Source: Dasyornis broadbenti
Lineage: Eukaryota > Chordata > Aves > Passeriformes > Dasyornithidae
DNA length: 64,000 nucleotides
Direction: 5' to 3'
NCBI GenBank assembly: GCA_013397935.1
Contig: VZRN01005167.1
Span: 307-64,306, forward strand
The notes under the pieces were generated by a model. It had not been told where the DNA came from, made no database searches, and was given only the letters and a program-made list of their open reading frames with translations. Below, piece after piece: positions 25,801 to 39,700 of this stretch (positions are counted from its first letter, which is position 1; the number at the start of each line of letters is the position of its first letter). Both the position numbers and the translations under genes were made by a program.

Positions 25801-27540
25801 GCTGGGTGCTAGAGCCACTCCATGGGCTACATGCAGGTCCTTTGGCTGTACTCCTTTGTCCAGAGGAGTGAGAAGAGGCCTGAGAAGAGGCAGGAGTGTT
25901 GGCACTACACTGCACTGGCCATTAAATGCTCAAGTGTGAGAGGCTTCTTGGCCCACAATCAGTGAAGGGTGATGTTAGCATGGCACGGGGGGAGCTGGAC
26001 AGGGAGTACAGAAGAGAGGATAGATACATGGAAGACAGCGAGAAGGGAAAAATCAGTAAAAGAATAACAGAAATAACAATTCTGTAGTAAAAAACTTTGG
26101 CCTCTCTGTTCAAACTGTCAAAGGAAAATAGTTAATAGGAAGAAAAAAGGTCTCCTGAAGTAATAATCTGGAACTTCTTACAGTAATGTTGCCACAGTGC
26201 TTTTGGCCACCGTCCCAAAACATGGCATAATAGCATCTTGTAAGACCTTGAAAGGAATCCTGACAATGTCTGCCCCAGCTTGCTGGCATTATACTAGTTA
26301 AGGACTTAATTCTGGAAGGTGATGGCCTAAGTTCAGAAAAGCACTTAATTGTGTTCAGGTTCAATTAAGCCTGTCAGACATATTCTTGAGTGCAGTGAGG
26401 CTGTGTGTGCTTCCCTCCTATAGAGCACACACTTAAGTTGGCAAGTAAACCAGGCCCAGAGTGACCAGCTCTCCGAGCTCTGCTTGATCAGTTTGTGTGT
26501 TAAACCACTATAATAAAAATAAATTAAAACCCAAATTGGAACCAATAAATTCAGAACACCTCTAAATTGCTGTCCTTATGCCTCAGCTGTGGGTACCACT
26601 GACAAGTCCATAAGAATGCCCCAGACTCCTTTTGTCAGGCCAGGTAACACACTTCGTCATGCTTCGCTCAGTATGAGTTCTTGAGTAATCAGTTCTTGAG
26701 ACACCTGATACAGAGACGGTAGACATCCTTCACAGAACTTCCAGCTCCTCCTGTTGCGTGTCTGTCTGCAGAGCTGGAGGGGAATCCCAGTCTTTCCTGC
26801 TGCCAGGGGCATGCTGGCTCTCACACAGTCACGAGGTTTGGGTATAAAGACAAACTACAAGTTTGAGCAGATGTCATGCAGTGACCATGAAGAAATGGGT
26901 TGTTGCTTGCTGGTCCTCAACGTTCTTGTCACCTACTGCTAATGGGCTCACAACTGGGTTTAGAAAATTATACTTGAAAGAGATGGAAAACAAACAGTTG
27001 CTAGAACTGAAGCAGCCTTCAGTAGGGAGTCCTGCTCTTTAGAGGTGAACCTTTCTCTGCTTGGAAGCTGAACAATGTCTACTGACTGGCCATAAACTTC
27101 TCCTGACTAGAAATGCCTTTCCAGTCAGATGATATTCCCAGATGGGCTGGCCCATGGAGTAGTTTTGCTCCTTTGCCGTCCTCATAAGGTGCTCTCAGCT
27201 TGAAAGGAGAGTTTGGTCTAAGTGCTTTAGTGTCATAAGGGCTCATCTTTTGGAGACTTCACCCAGGCCAAGTGATTCCCTGAACACCATCTCAGGGCTC
27301 TCTAGAGTTGATGACAGAGGCTTGTCAGGATGAGAGGTGCCTGAAGACAACAATGGTTGCACCACCAGCTAGGCTGGAACACATATGGCAAATCCACATG
27401 CCGGCAAAGTCCTATACATAGATGCCAAGTCTTGGCACGATTCCCACCAGGGGTATTTTCTGTTACTGAAGCTTGAACCAGCAGGTCTGATGATGCTGCA
27501 GTACTCATCACATTTAAATACAATTCTCCTTTTTTTAATA

Positions 27541-27546
27541 TTTATT
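27541..27546 (-). terminator. PHACTR1: Candidate proximal polyadenylation signal of PHACTR1
   Basis: AATAAA on the minus strand about 160 nt after the PHACTR1 stop and just past an A30 tract. The motif is clear but its use is unproven. Confidence 0.35.
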
Positions 27547-27554
27547 TTTCTACT

Positions 27555-27557
<3 letters not shown>

Positions 27558-27587
<30 letters not shown>
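27558..27587 (-). repeat. Homopolymer tract (30 T on plus, 30 A in the PHACTR1 sense)
   Basis: An uninterrupted run of 30 T on the plus strand. In the PHACTR1 transcript it would be an internal A30, a likely site of oligo-dT mispriming. Confidence 0.9.
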
Positions 27588-27594
<7 letters not shown>

Positions 27595-27705
27595 CAGTTC
27601 GGAAGATTTACATTGTACGTAACAGGGAAGTGAATAATACCAGCACTTATGGTTCCTTTTAGTTATGTTTTGAAGATGGCATAGTAGTCAGGTAGAATTG
27701 ATCTG

Positions 27706-27721
27706 CTACGGTCTATGAAAC
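27706..27721 (-). CDS. PHACTR1: PHACTR1 last coding exon (16 coding nt: FHRP-stop)
   Basis: The acceptor is TTTCAG with its AG at 27723-27722. A single G completes the Arg codon, then TTT CAT AGA CCG TAG gives F-H-R-P-stop, the invariant PHACTR C terminus. The exon continues into the 3' UTR. Confidence 0.93.
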
Positions 27722-30700
27722 CTGAAACCCAAGGGAAAAAAAAAAAAAAAAGAGAAACAGTAAGATAGTATCCTCACATGTATATTGCACATTAAAAAAA
27801 ATTATACAACTGCTACACTGACACCAGCAAGCAGCTCTGTTCCTGCAGCATTGACATCAGCCATGCTGGGAAGGGGATCCAGAACAGACAGACACTCACA
27901 CTTCCTTGGTCCTCGCCAGACTCACAGCTCATAGACTTAAGCTCTTTGCACCAAAGTCTACCACAGACATTCATACACTTTGGGTCCATCCTATGGGATC
28001 CCAGAGTGGATGATGGCAGATCAGCTCACCCTCATTCACACCATACAAGGCCTGATTCCACCAAAATTGTCTGGTTTAGACAAACCTTATGCTCTTCTGC
28101 CAGAAAGATTTAGATAGAGTTTAAGTACGATTATTCCTTAATGTTGGAGGCTAAAGAGACAAATGGAGCTAAAATGGCTCCCTTCCGGTAAGGCACCCTG
28201 TGTCAGAAGGCCTGGGTTTGTCAGATCTGCAAATACATTTTCTTTTAAGCTTTGATTTTTCACTCTATTATGATTTAATTAATGTGTCCCACTAGTAAAG
28301 TGACACATTCTTTGCTCATGCCACTGCTTAATGACATGAAGAGCTCATTACCTTGCTAATGACTTTATAATGGTGATTTATCTAAGTTTATTTAAGGGAA
28401 TTGCTCTCTTTTGTTTAAGCATGCTTCCTTCAAGTGCGTATTTCCCAAAGGCACTTGTCTAACCGGTATGTCCCAGTGCTCTTCAGGCAAACCCTCACTC
28501 CAATTTCTGTTACATGAGCTATGGCTCTGCGTATGCCTGGCCCAGACTTACTGAGTCTGAGCTGCTCGGTGACTTTCAGATACAAACTGAGTCACCTTAA
28601 AGGGTCACTGGTTACTCCAACATTGGAAGAGAAGGAAAATACTGCCCAGAAACCTCTGAAAGCCAAGCAGCCAGAGAGACTTCTGGAAAACGGAATCAGT
28701 GTGTACATTGCGGGCTGCTAACAACTTCATGGAATTCAGTGGAGCTCTCAATGGAGTTGACTCCTTGTAGCAACACCTCCTTTAAAACAGCCTCATCCTT
28801 TCTACATTTGTCACCTCACCCTGGAGGAGCCAAATGTCCCTCAAAGACTCAGTCACCAGGGTCAGCAGATCTAGGCCAACTGTACATCCTAAGGCTTTTC
28901 CCAGACCTTGTGGCTCAGGAGCAGCTGGCTTGTGTCGAGCAGCACTCCATCACTACAAACCCCCGTGCAACCAGCCTAGGACATGCTAGGAAGGAGAAGG
29001 GAGATCGTTTCTGCAAGGGAATAGATGCATAATACATGTGGCGAATTTTAATATAATTATTAATTTATACACATAAAAATCCCCTAATACAAAATTAATT
29101 TTGCCTTAAGCTTTTCTGTATTTTTCCTAAAAGTACCACCTGCATTTTTCATGAGCACTGAGCTGATGAACACATTAATACAAAGGCAGCTCCAGTTTTG
29201 CACCAGATCTCACTGTCACTTGTCTTCAGTAGACTACACTGATCTTTAAAGTGTTGATTTGCAAAGAAAAGTGGTTGGTTTGGGGTCATGGATAATTCAT
29301 TCAGTCTCTACCTTTCAAACTAAAAAAAGCCCAAGGTGTAAACAATAGTGCCTCTCTTTCAGTGTGGATCTTGCCATGCCCCACTGCGTCACCCATGGCC
29401 AGACATGGAGGACAAGACTGAGAGATCTGTGGCTGGGAATTGCTTGGTGTGGAACAGCCGCACACCCAGCGGGGCTTAGTGTGTGCTCATTCAGACTTTG
29501 CTATGTGCTCTACAAGGGTTCCCTGCCTTCCTTCAGACACCAACACTTTTTTTTAACTTTTGATCTCAGAAGAGCAGATATGCAGCTAGAGCATGAAAAT
29601 TTGGGGAAAAAAAAAAAAAAAAGGAGGTTATACTTCATTAAATGGCACGTGCCTGCCTAACGCCCCATAATGGGGTAGCATGTGCTCGTCTGTGTGAGCT
29701 GCTTTTACAGCCTGTAATTCTAAATGTTGTCTAGACCTCATGGTGTGTTCAGTGCGTGTTGGAGAAACAGCTGCCGGCTTAGTTTTTTTTGAAAACAACA
29801 GTATTCATTTATAGTCTTAAAAAATTAATCTCTCAGCTTACCTTGTTAGATGCCTACTTAATTCATGAACTTCCATTTCAGAGCTTTTAAATTCATTAAG
29901 CTCTTTTCGAATGGCTGCCTGTAAAGGACAAAAAAACTCATAAATGTATAAATGAGAGAGATCAAAATAAGTTCACTTTGATCTCAAAATAGTATATTAA
30001 AAGTAAAGCAGATAGATAACATTATCAGAGAGAAAGAGAGACAAACATAAAGACTTTAAAATGTGAAAAGGAACAGAGATAAGCATGTTCTAAATCACAT
30101 AAAGGGAAGAGAGAAATGCTTTGGTGGAATGGCTCAATTTGAAAACATATCACAGACAATGCAGGTACAGAACCCAATTCTGGCTAATTATACAAACATT
30201 TACATGTACAAAATCCAAATTAGCGCAAGCATGGGGAAAAAAAATGCGCACTGCAGTTTGTGAAACACTGTGATTCCAGATTCTGTGTTCCAGAGCTGGA
30301 CTGTGTATAGAACGGGCCCAGATCCTGACAGACTTGTGCTTGAGATGTCTTCTGCCTTTATTGGTCCTAAATTTTCTCAGGTGAAATTACCTAAAGTGAC
30401 TGATCTTACTTGGGAAGGAAAGAGGGATACCCGGCTCCCTGCCCTTTATTCTGTGTCAGGCTGTGCCCCTCTGCCCTGCTCCTCCCTTCTGACCCAGCTG
30501 TGCCATTTATAGAACGATTCAACAAATTAACCCAGCAGAAAGCCTGCCATGGTGTGGTGGTATTCAGCCTCTGTAGCTTGTCTGTGAGGGAAGATAAAAC
30601 CAGAGGCACTGGCAGGATGAGAAATACTGAAGAATAAAAAACCAGAGGGGGTGACTTGGAGGGACTCAGCTGCATGGTAGAGATTGTGCTCAGCAAAAAT

Positions 30701-33700
30701 GGCTCAAGTCCCAAGCCCAAAGTCCAGACCTCTGACAGTCCTGTGATATCTGTAGCTCACGAGTGGTTTCACTGTGAGCATTTGGAGGGGACGTGCAAGG
30801 TGTCTGTTGTGGCCAAACGCTCCCATGGGTTCCAGGTGTGTGCACTGCCTTTCTGTGTGAGGCTGAAAACATCAGCATCAGGGGTGGAAAGGGGGTGCTT
30901 CAGTGAGTGGCACTTGTGCCTGTCAGGAAATTTTCTCAGTGAAGGAAATATAAACCAGTATGAGTAGCATGAGCCCAAAACAGGACTTTTGCACCAGGTA
31001 CTGCTCTGGTCACCAACTACCTTTGTGTTCACAAGCCCCAAGTGATGGATTATGCAAGTGTTTTTCTACAGAAAAGGCCCTTTCTGCTCCTTCTCCACAG
31101 CTTTGATTTCTTATTTCCCTTAGAAGTGCCTGTCAGGTGCTGCCTTTATCCATCAGGACAGAGTGATGGCTATGCAGCAGCTCCAGAGCTGCCTTCAGCA
31201 GACCAATCTGCTACTGGAGTGACTGTGAAGGAGGCCACAGGGGCTGCTGACTCCCACATGGACTGAGATCTATTTCCCCCTCCATCCCTCATCTGTTGGA
31301 GAGATGCAAAAGTGCCCTTTTCCTTCCCCTAAGAGTCAGACCTGGTAAACACAAACTCTGACTGAAGGCAGTTCCCTCCACCCAGCACACAGAGCAAGAT
31401 TTACTGGCAAACAGAAAAGCCCATTGCTAAAATCTGTTTTTGCAATAAATCTAGCATGTGCTGACCAGTGAAGACAGCTATTGAATCACAGCTCTGGAAG
31501 AAAATAATCCTATATGGGATGATGCAGCTTTGTTTCAATTTGCCTGGCTGTTTTTTCCAACAGTAGACATAGTATTGAGGAAAAGCAGGACATCTGAGTG
31601 GCAGAAATCAGAATACTGCCCACAGGACCCAAACAAAAATCAATCTATCTGCTTCCTTATGCCATAAAGGGCAGTAATATTAGAATGAGAACATCTCTTC
31701 TGATGGTGCTTTGCCGAGAAAAGTTAAATTTGAAGGTTTAAACCCTTTTCTCTGACTATTGAACTTGCACATGCATTAAAGAAAAAGCGAAATCAAGGTA
31801 CTCTGCCTTAATACTAAACTCTTTACCAGGTTACATTTAATAGTGGTATTTAATGCTTGCTCTTTTCAGAGACACAGGATGAGGTAGGACTTGTCTGGAA
31901 ATCAAATCTCCATGCCCAGCCAAAATTTCTCCGTGCCTTTCATTCCAGACAGGGATCTCTCAGAGGTGGCAGAAGCAGTTGGGAGATTTATTCCCTCCCT
32001 CATCCACCAATTAAGAGAATAAAACTAAGTCAGTTGACTAAGATCTTGTCAAACATGGTGAGGTAAAATGAGAAAAGCTAATTTAACCCTGTATATTATG
32101 GTCTGTGGACAGTCCAGAGGAAGTTTTCCCTTTTTTTTCAGATTGGTTTATGCTACATTAACTTAACCAAAGCTAAACTGAAAAAATCCCTCTGTCAAGG
32201 AAGAGACCAATGTCACAAAACAATACAAGTCCTTTGGTTGAATTATATAACAGGCTGTCCTTTGTGAATAAAAGCAAGAGCACCACAGATGAATGGCATG
32301 GCTGGAAATTCTGCTAATTCTCTAAACACTGGACGTCATGCTCTCCATTGCTGGATGAGTGAGTTCGATGGCAAAGAAATAGTCCACGCTTGAACTCAGG
32401 TATCTGAAGTCTTTGAAATTACAAGGGCATCAAAGAGTGACTGTAAGATTCATGACTGAATCACTGAACCTCATAGTCCTCGCCTCTTACAAGGTCCATA
32501 AAATCTTTTAAATCTTTTTCCTGAGGTCCCATTAAGACCTTCAGCATGTGACTGACATAATTTGCCACCAATTTAACCCTCTGCCATCAATACCAACACC
32601 AGAGACACTATTTAGTTCCACCAGTGCTCAGAGGGCAGTGCCATCAATACCAACAGTGTGTCTTTCTTCATCTGCAGGTCTCATGTGATTTCAGTTCAGT
32701 GCTTAAAATACTCTGTGGCAGAAATCCTGAGCAAAGACCCCTGTAGTAACACACTAGAGAGAGAGACCTGGCTTTGGAGAGATGGAGGTACCTTTGCCAA
32801 ACTGACCTGCTGGCATTTTCACACCCAAGCCTGTCCTGTCCTGGCACAGCCATTCTGGCACACACTCCTGTCTCACTGCTCTGCTAAGTCTTGCCAGAGC
32901 TCTCAGCTGGCAGCATTATGTGACAAGACCAAAACCAACAAACAAATAACAGGGTTGTTACCAAGACCTTTCCTCAAGGGACTAGGGATTCCTTCCCTCT
33001 CCTGGTTTCTGTGCATATAGAAACCTTCTTGCCAAAGATATATGCCTCAAACAAACAAACAAATCTTGTGAATGGGGAAGAAACACAGGTGTGTTGGGAA
33101 GGAATGTCAGGTGGATGTTTATTCCTTGACAGCCATGGGACCTGGGGAACCCAAGGGATGCTGTTTGCCACAACATACTCTGGCTGTTCAGGCCATGGCT
33201 CTCTCAGAGTTGCTTCACTTACTTTGTCGGCGGCTGTGAGTCTTGTCCAGGGTTTGTCCGCCCGCCTGTCGTAGTCCTGCGCATCTGCCACTTCCACGTA
33301 GTCACTGAAGCGGATGAGGATCTTCCTCTCACGTAGCTCTTCTACTGTGGGTCTTTGACTCAGCTGCAGGTTTGAGGACAGAACGGAAAAAGACATCAGG
33401 ACTTTGGTTTTTCCCTACAGAGTGCTGCTTGGGGGTTTATTTTACTACAGCCTCCATTGTGGTAATAAGAGGGTTCAGACATTCCCAGAGCTGTGTTTTT
33501 ATCAGGCTTTCACAGAATTGCTACCTGGGAAGTGCCCTCTTGTCATAACACCTTGATTATCATCTCACCTTGCTGCCAGAGCAGCCCACTGTTCTTTGGG
33601 AAGCTGCTGTGGCTGGAGACCCCAATCCCCAGCTGGGGTTGATTGCCCCTGTGGAGATGAACTGTAATGCAATGAAGTCTCCAAGTGCACTGATGTTCCA

Positions 33701-36700
33701 GGAAGAGACAAAGACCACAACACAACTTTTAAACTACCTGCACAGACTGTTCCCTTTCCAGCCTTCTGCTGCTGTGTTCTGTACTTTTGCACTGCCAGGG
33801 AAGAGTCAGGCCAAGGCATGGAGTGGTTGCTCCCCTGAATCATATGCAAAAGGTGAAAACCAACATTTTTTCCCATTCTGATATTCTGCAGACCTGTCCT
33901 TTCCTCCAGAAAAGGCAGGCTGGATGACTAGTGCTCACTGAACTTTTAACTGTATTTATTGACAGCTCTGTTTTGTGTCACAGCATATGTGACTTTTAAA
34001 AGTTTACCCTGCATGCTACAAGCCAAAAAAAAAAAAAAAAAAAAAAAAAAAGAAAAAAAAAGAAAAAAAAGAAAAGAGAAAAAAAGAAAAAAAAAAGGCA
34101 AGGGGGGCAGATTGTATCATGTCAGGAAAGCATTGTCATTGTTTCAAAGCATTTTCCACAGCAGAATAGCCTGCCACAGTCAAAACTCCTCTTAAATTAC
34201 TGTGTTGGTAGTCCAAATGTCGCACAGCCAGTTACATGGGCAGGGACAGGAGCTGGCTTTCAGGAATCAGTTCTCCTTGGATGCACAGCATGCTGGTGAA
34301 TGTGCAATCACACAATCGTTTCTGAAGACGGTGATACAGAAATGTATGCATGTGGCTGTATATTAGATAAGAAAGTTTCACTGTTAGAGTAGAACATTGT
34401 AACCAGGATACATCAGGAAAAATAACATCCTGATAACAATTTCCTACACAATGTCTCATGCTCTTCCCACTCACTAGAAATAGGTGTATTTGAAATACTT
34501 TATCCTTGTGAAGGGTGAAAGGTCTAAATACTTAATAAAATGCTTGAGATTCTATTCTGCAACCTTATTTATGCTCCTTACTCCACCCTTCTTCCAAATT
34601 AAGTATCTCAGTTCCCAGCATTTCATCTTCCAGGGAGAATTAAGATTTAAAACAGCCAGGATACTAAGTGAAACGTGAGAAATCCCACCTTTCTTCAGCA
34701 TTTGGGTGGAGCTCCACCACCCTATCCTGCATCTGGCTGTAAGCCTGTGTGCTTGTTCTTGGCCAGATGGTTGTCTTTCTCTTCTCTGTTTAGAAAAAAT
34801 GATTGTAACGGGAGGTGGTAGCAGGGCTGCTCTCCTTACACCAGCATCCCTGAGCATGCACACACAAACTGGGTTCAAACACCTCATGTGGAGAGCCTGC
34901 AGAGCTGCACCAATGTCCTGCCTGTGAGATGCTCAGGGAAATGGGAATGAGGATGGAAAAAAGATGCACTGACTCTTGTGCCAGTGCTCTGGCTGTGAAA
35001 GAGTCCTGAAATCCATGGCTGATACCACATAGCTCATGTGTAGCCATAAATCTACATATATTTCCATATATAAATACATGCACACGAAATATATTCAGTG
35101 CATCAAACCAAAGTGCCAATCTGATCATGCTAAATGTAAAGAGAGAGACAACCATGCTAAGTAATTTTCTAGAAGCCATTAATTAAAGCTATATTATTTG
35201 AATGGTTAACAAATTTCCCTGCATTCTCCTCGTGCCATTACAAAGATTTCTTGTGACCTCTTGTGTGAGGGTCTTGCAGTATGTTTGGGCTGCCCAGAGT
35301 TCTCTTAACTCTTGAATAGCTGGGGAAACAGCTTTGCAGGACAGACAGTAAGCAGCCCCACTGCAGGTGTTGGTTCAATGTTTGTCCACGTTGAGAGCAC
35401 AGCTCACCCGAGATCTCACCTTGCAGTTTATTTTTATGACCCGTGAGCTGTGGTCTCTTGGGTCTAAATTGCTTAAAGCTACAGAGTCTGTCTTGAGCAA
35501 CACCTGAGAATGACATCTTCTAACAGGCAGAAAGAATAGGGCACATCCAAAAATTACAGGACAAGGACATGGCCAAGGGCATGATGCAATTGCCTGCACA
35601 AGGTATGGTGCTCCAAGCAGGGAGAAGGGGTTCTTACTGAGCTGGACCCTTTTTTATTTACTTCTGTTAATATCAAAGGGATATACTGCATGAGTGTGTC
35701 TGGACATCTTCTGTATGCACCACCTGGGCATTTGCATTTCTATTTACCTATTTCTGAAGATTTGTGAGCTGAGGGAGCAGGGTAATTCTGTGGTGAGTGA
35801 CTCATTATTTGAGTGCAAACCACAGTAAAATTCCCTTTCAAAAGAAATAGATTTGTATTAATGCAAAAGCAGTAAATGAAGACAGAACCTCTCATGCCCT
35901 GTCACAGGAGGTCAAATTTTCTTCTGTATATTCTGGAGCAGTGTAGATACAAATGGGCATTTTCCAGGCTTTGATACTAAGGCAATTTCAAAGTGAAGGT
36001 TTAACACAATCCGCTTTATCTGTGGCATGGGAAATGAAGCAAACCTAAGCACCACCACCAGGTAAAGTGGAGGGGGACTTACTCCTGCCAGTCTGGTCTC
36101 GAGATTTAGTCAAATGCAAAATGCTGAGTTTGCCTCACTTCAGTCACAAGGAAACTTGTCTTGGCACATCATCATTGCCTGCTCTGTTACCTCATTAAAA
36201 TGTTATAGTTGTTATTTAAGGAAGAAACCAAGCTGAAAAATTACAAACCCTAACCAGCAGCACACACAACCCCCCTCTCCCCTTTGCTCCCCACCTTCTG
36301 TGGTAAAGACAAAGGAGCAAAATGTGATGAAAATGCCCTGAAGACCTGTCCCTCTGACTATAAATGCAGTTTATCCAAATTAGCCACTACGCTTTTTTCC
36401 TTCTCTGACCTTTCTCCTCCCCGCTGCCTCTCTCTCACCTCTCTCTGATGAGTCCCACCTCTCTCAAGAGTTCATTATTTTCAACAGCTTTTGCTGATGC
36501 AAGCCAGTGGAGGTCATTTAAAGAAAATCTTGAACATCTTCAAGCAAGCAAGACATTTCCCAGAGAGGCACCAGTTAACAGAGAGTTTAAATTGGACCAC
36601 GGCAGGAATTTAAGAGGAGCAAAGATTTCAGATTATTGCATGGATTTTAAGAAACACCCACACCTCATTATTTTGGTTGTCAATATTATAGCTCTGAGAG

Positions 36701-39700
36701 ATTTCATTTTGGAGCTAGAACCGTGAGAAAAATAAGCTATTGGCAGTGGGGGTAGGAAGCAGTAAACAGCTCTGGGGATTGGGGAGCATGGTGCCATTTA
36801 AGGGAAGAGAACGTAGATAAAGAAGAGTTCTATTCCACTTTGCAAGTGATTTGTAACGTCTTCTATTAATCTAGGCTACGATTCTCTCTCTACAGTGGAA
36901 GTCCTCAGGGGACATTCAGGCTTGTGTTAATTGCCTTGGTCCTTAGCCAAGTTCACCGTGGTTCAGAGAGGATACATTCTTGGTAGTAACTCCTGGGGGC
37001 CCAGATCTCCCTGTGGATGTGACCCACCTGCAACACTTCTTCCAGAGGGCTGCTGCACATCAATATGCTTTGCATGGGCTGGGGGTCAAGATCAGTGCTC
37101 AGAGAAAAAAAAACCTTCCTAATCCACATGTCCTTCTACTCAAATGACTCAAGTCCATGTGCCCAAAGGTGCTTGGTGAGCCTGAAGGGCAGGGAGAGAG
37201 GGAACAGGAGTGGCTGGGTGTGCAGAACCAGGCTGTGGGTATCTCAGGTGACAGGCAGATATGCTTTCCCTCTCCTTCCTCAGGCAGGAGGGACACAAGC
37301 TACTGAGAAACTTACCCAACAGCATTTGCCTTCATTTTGTAATTTGAATGGTAGCTACCCCTCACCCCAGTTAATGTGGAGCTAGATGAGCCTGAGAGGA
37401 TGCAAAGTGCTAAAAGGGGCAGCTTGCTATAGGTCACCTGATTTCTTTACAGTTTTTTTTTTTTTAGAAATTGCCTGTCCAGATGATGAATTCAACTGGG
37501 TATTTATTGCTGACTTTAATAAGGCATCTAGAGCTAGCAAGGTAATCTTACTTATTACAGTATGTCATGTTACAACTTATCATCATAACACTGTAACAAA
37601 ATGTCAGTGCTGAAAGAATTTTAAGAACACCTTTTTTATGGATGGAGTGGATTCTTCCCCTGGAGTTGGAATGTTGCCACCAAAAAACTGGGGACAGTAG
37701 CAGTTTCTGTAGTGCAAGGTCAAAAGTCTCATCAGTGGCTTCTACAGAACCCGCTTCCCTTCTTATTCCCAACTACACACATTTATAAAAGAGGCAACAT
37801 GGCAGACTTACCTTATGTTGAATTTACCCTGCGGGCATGTGTGTGCTTGAAAACTCAGTGCAAACAGAAAGGGTTGCTGTGCAACACACTTGCTGCGCTC
37901 AATTAAACTCTGCTTGATCTGAGGTTTAAAACCTTTGGTAACAAGACTTCAGTACAAACTGACAGAAGGAGCTTGTCACTCTGCTGTAAACACAACGACA
38001 CATCTGGGACAGGCTCATGAAAGACACAGCTGGGGAATAACAACTATTTTTGCAGGATTCACTCGGCATTTCCAGTTGTTATCTAAAACACTTGCACACT
38101 TTATTCACTTCTTTTCTCTAGTGATTTCTGAGCTTTTATGATGGTATGTTTGGTAGGTGAGAACAAAATCTGTTGTTAGATCAGCCCTGCGGTTCTTTCA
38201 TTAAAATTACATGAGCCACTAGAACAATTTACAACAGTTTAAAAAGATGATCCAAATCAAACAATGTTAAGTCATGTTGATGTTAACCTCAGAAATGTAG
38301 GGGAGAAAAATCTTTACTAGAGAGGAAGACAAAAATGGCTAAAAGGAATGTGACCAGGCACAGGAGCATGAACATTAAAGAGCCAGCTGCCACGGCCTCG
38401 GACTGATGCTGCTCTCCCTGTTGTTCCTACCTAAAAGTGCAAACAAGACAAAGCAAGAAATCTCACAGAAAACTGCCGAGGTTTTAGGGAGCAGATACTG
38501 ATGTGAAGCAGTGGCAGCCTGGGTGTTTTAGTTCAGCTGTGGCCTCTGCCTGTGACAGACAATTCCTGTGCTCTCCACAGAATCGTGGAGGATGGGAATG
38601 CAAGCCCACACTTCTGAGGCGGCAGACTGGGGATGGGAGCTTTGCTCTGTATCTATTACAGCCACTCCTCAAATGGCATCAAGCTCTGCATTGGATTCCT
38701 GCACGTGTTCACCCTTCAATGTACAGGGAAATTGAAAGCCTGGTAAAATGGTATTTCCAGCCTTTGCGCAGAGCCTCAATCCCAAGAAACATCTGCAATG
38801 CAGTTAGGATCATTTCTTTCAGGCAGTGCTATAAGGGAATGCAAAACCATCCCTGTCACTGTGGTCAGGAATATAAGTGTTTTAAAAACATTATGGCTCT
38901 GTAGCTCCTGTAGACACCAGCAGGATCCCCCCACCAGTGACCAAGAATCCTGTCTGTTTACCTGAACTGAGAATAAGGCATGGGATTTTTAACCATGCAG
39001 AAAAGAAATCCAGTTATCTGAGTTTAACCTTTCCAAATATATTTAGAGACCTTTCCTTGTTATTATTTATACCATGAAAGCTGTGATCACATAGGTCAAA
39101 AAAACGAAGCCATCTAAAACTGCTCAGAAAGGGAATGGTGCCGCTTCACAAGCACGCGAGTTTTTAGGGGGCTTTCTTCACCTCTGGAGATAGGAAATAT
39201 GTCAGTGGTGAAAGAAAGTTTATCTGCGATAACAGGATTGATTATTCACCGTGTATGTTTGGGCACCCATAGACATCTATGCCAGCTGCAAATCTGAATG
39301 CGTGTATCTGTAATGACTGTTCTTCAGTTTTAAGAGCAAATGACTTTCATATCAACTGATGCTGTTATGTTTGTCCTTGCCTGCCAGTACAAGATTGTTT
39401 TCTGCACTACACGCTTTTTTTTGCAAATGCTTGCCTCCATTTAGTTTAAATGCCTCAGTTTTCAGAAATCTCCCTTTCCAGAAAATGTTTTGCTCCCTTT
39501 TATGAGTTTTTTATTTTTGGTGGGATTTTCAAATCAGCATTGCTTTAACTTTGCTCTCTGCAATGGCTACAGAAACCATTATATTTACAAGAAGCATTGG
39601 TCCTTGTAAATGCTGTAAATGGTCTCCATCGTTCACTGTTCAAAACTCTTTCAGTTATGAAGACTAGATCTTCTTTCCTCCCCTTTGAAATGTTACCAGC

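Larger units (their letters stand above)
22880..27705 (-). other. PHACTR1: Probable PHACTR1 3' UTR, end not fixed
   Basis: After the stop at 27706-27708 the minus strand has no further exon, so the 3' UTR starts here. Candidate minus-strand AATAAA signals are at 27541-27546, 24046-24051, 23941-23946, 23297-23302 and 23253-23258. Which is used cannot be decided from sequence alone. The left limit given is a guess, based on repeat-free AT-rich sequence reaching about 22.9 kb. Confidence 0.4.

Noticed and set aside
32974..33396. 140-codon minus-strand open frame as a stand-alone gene
   Set aside because: Only 33223-33363 is coding. It is a PHACTR1 exon with flanking acceptor and donor, and the rest is intron read-through.
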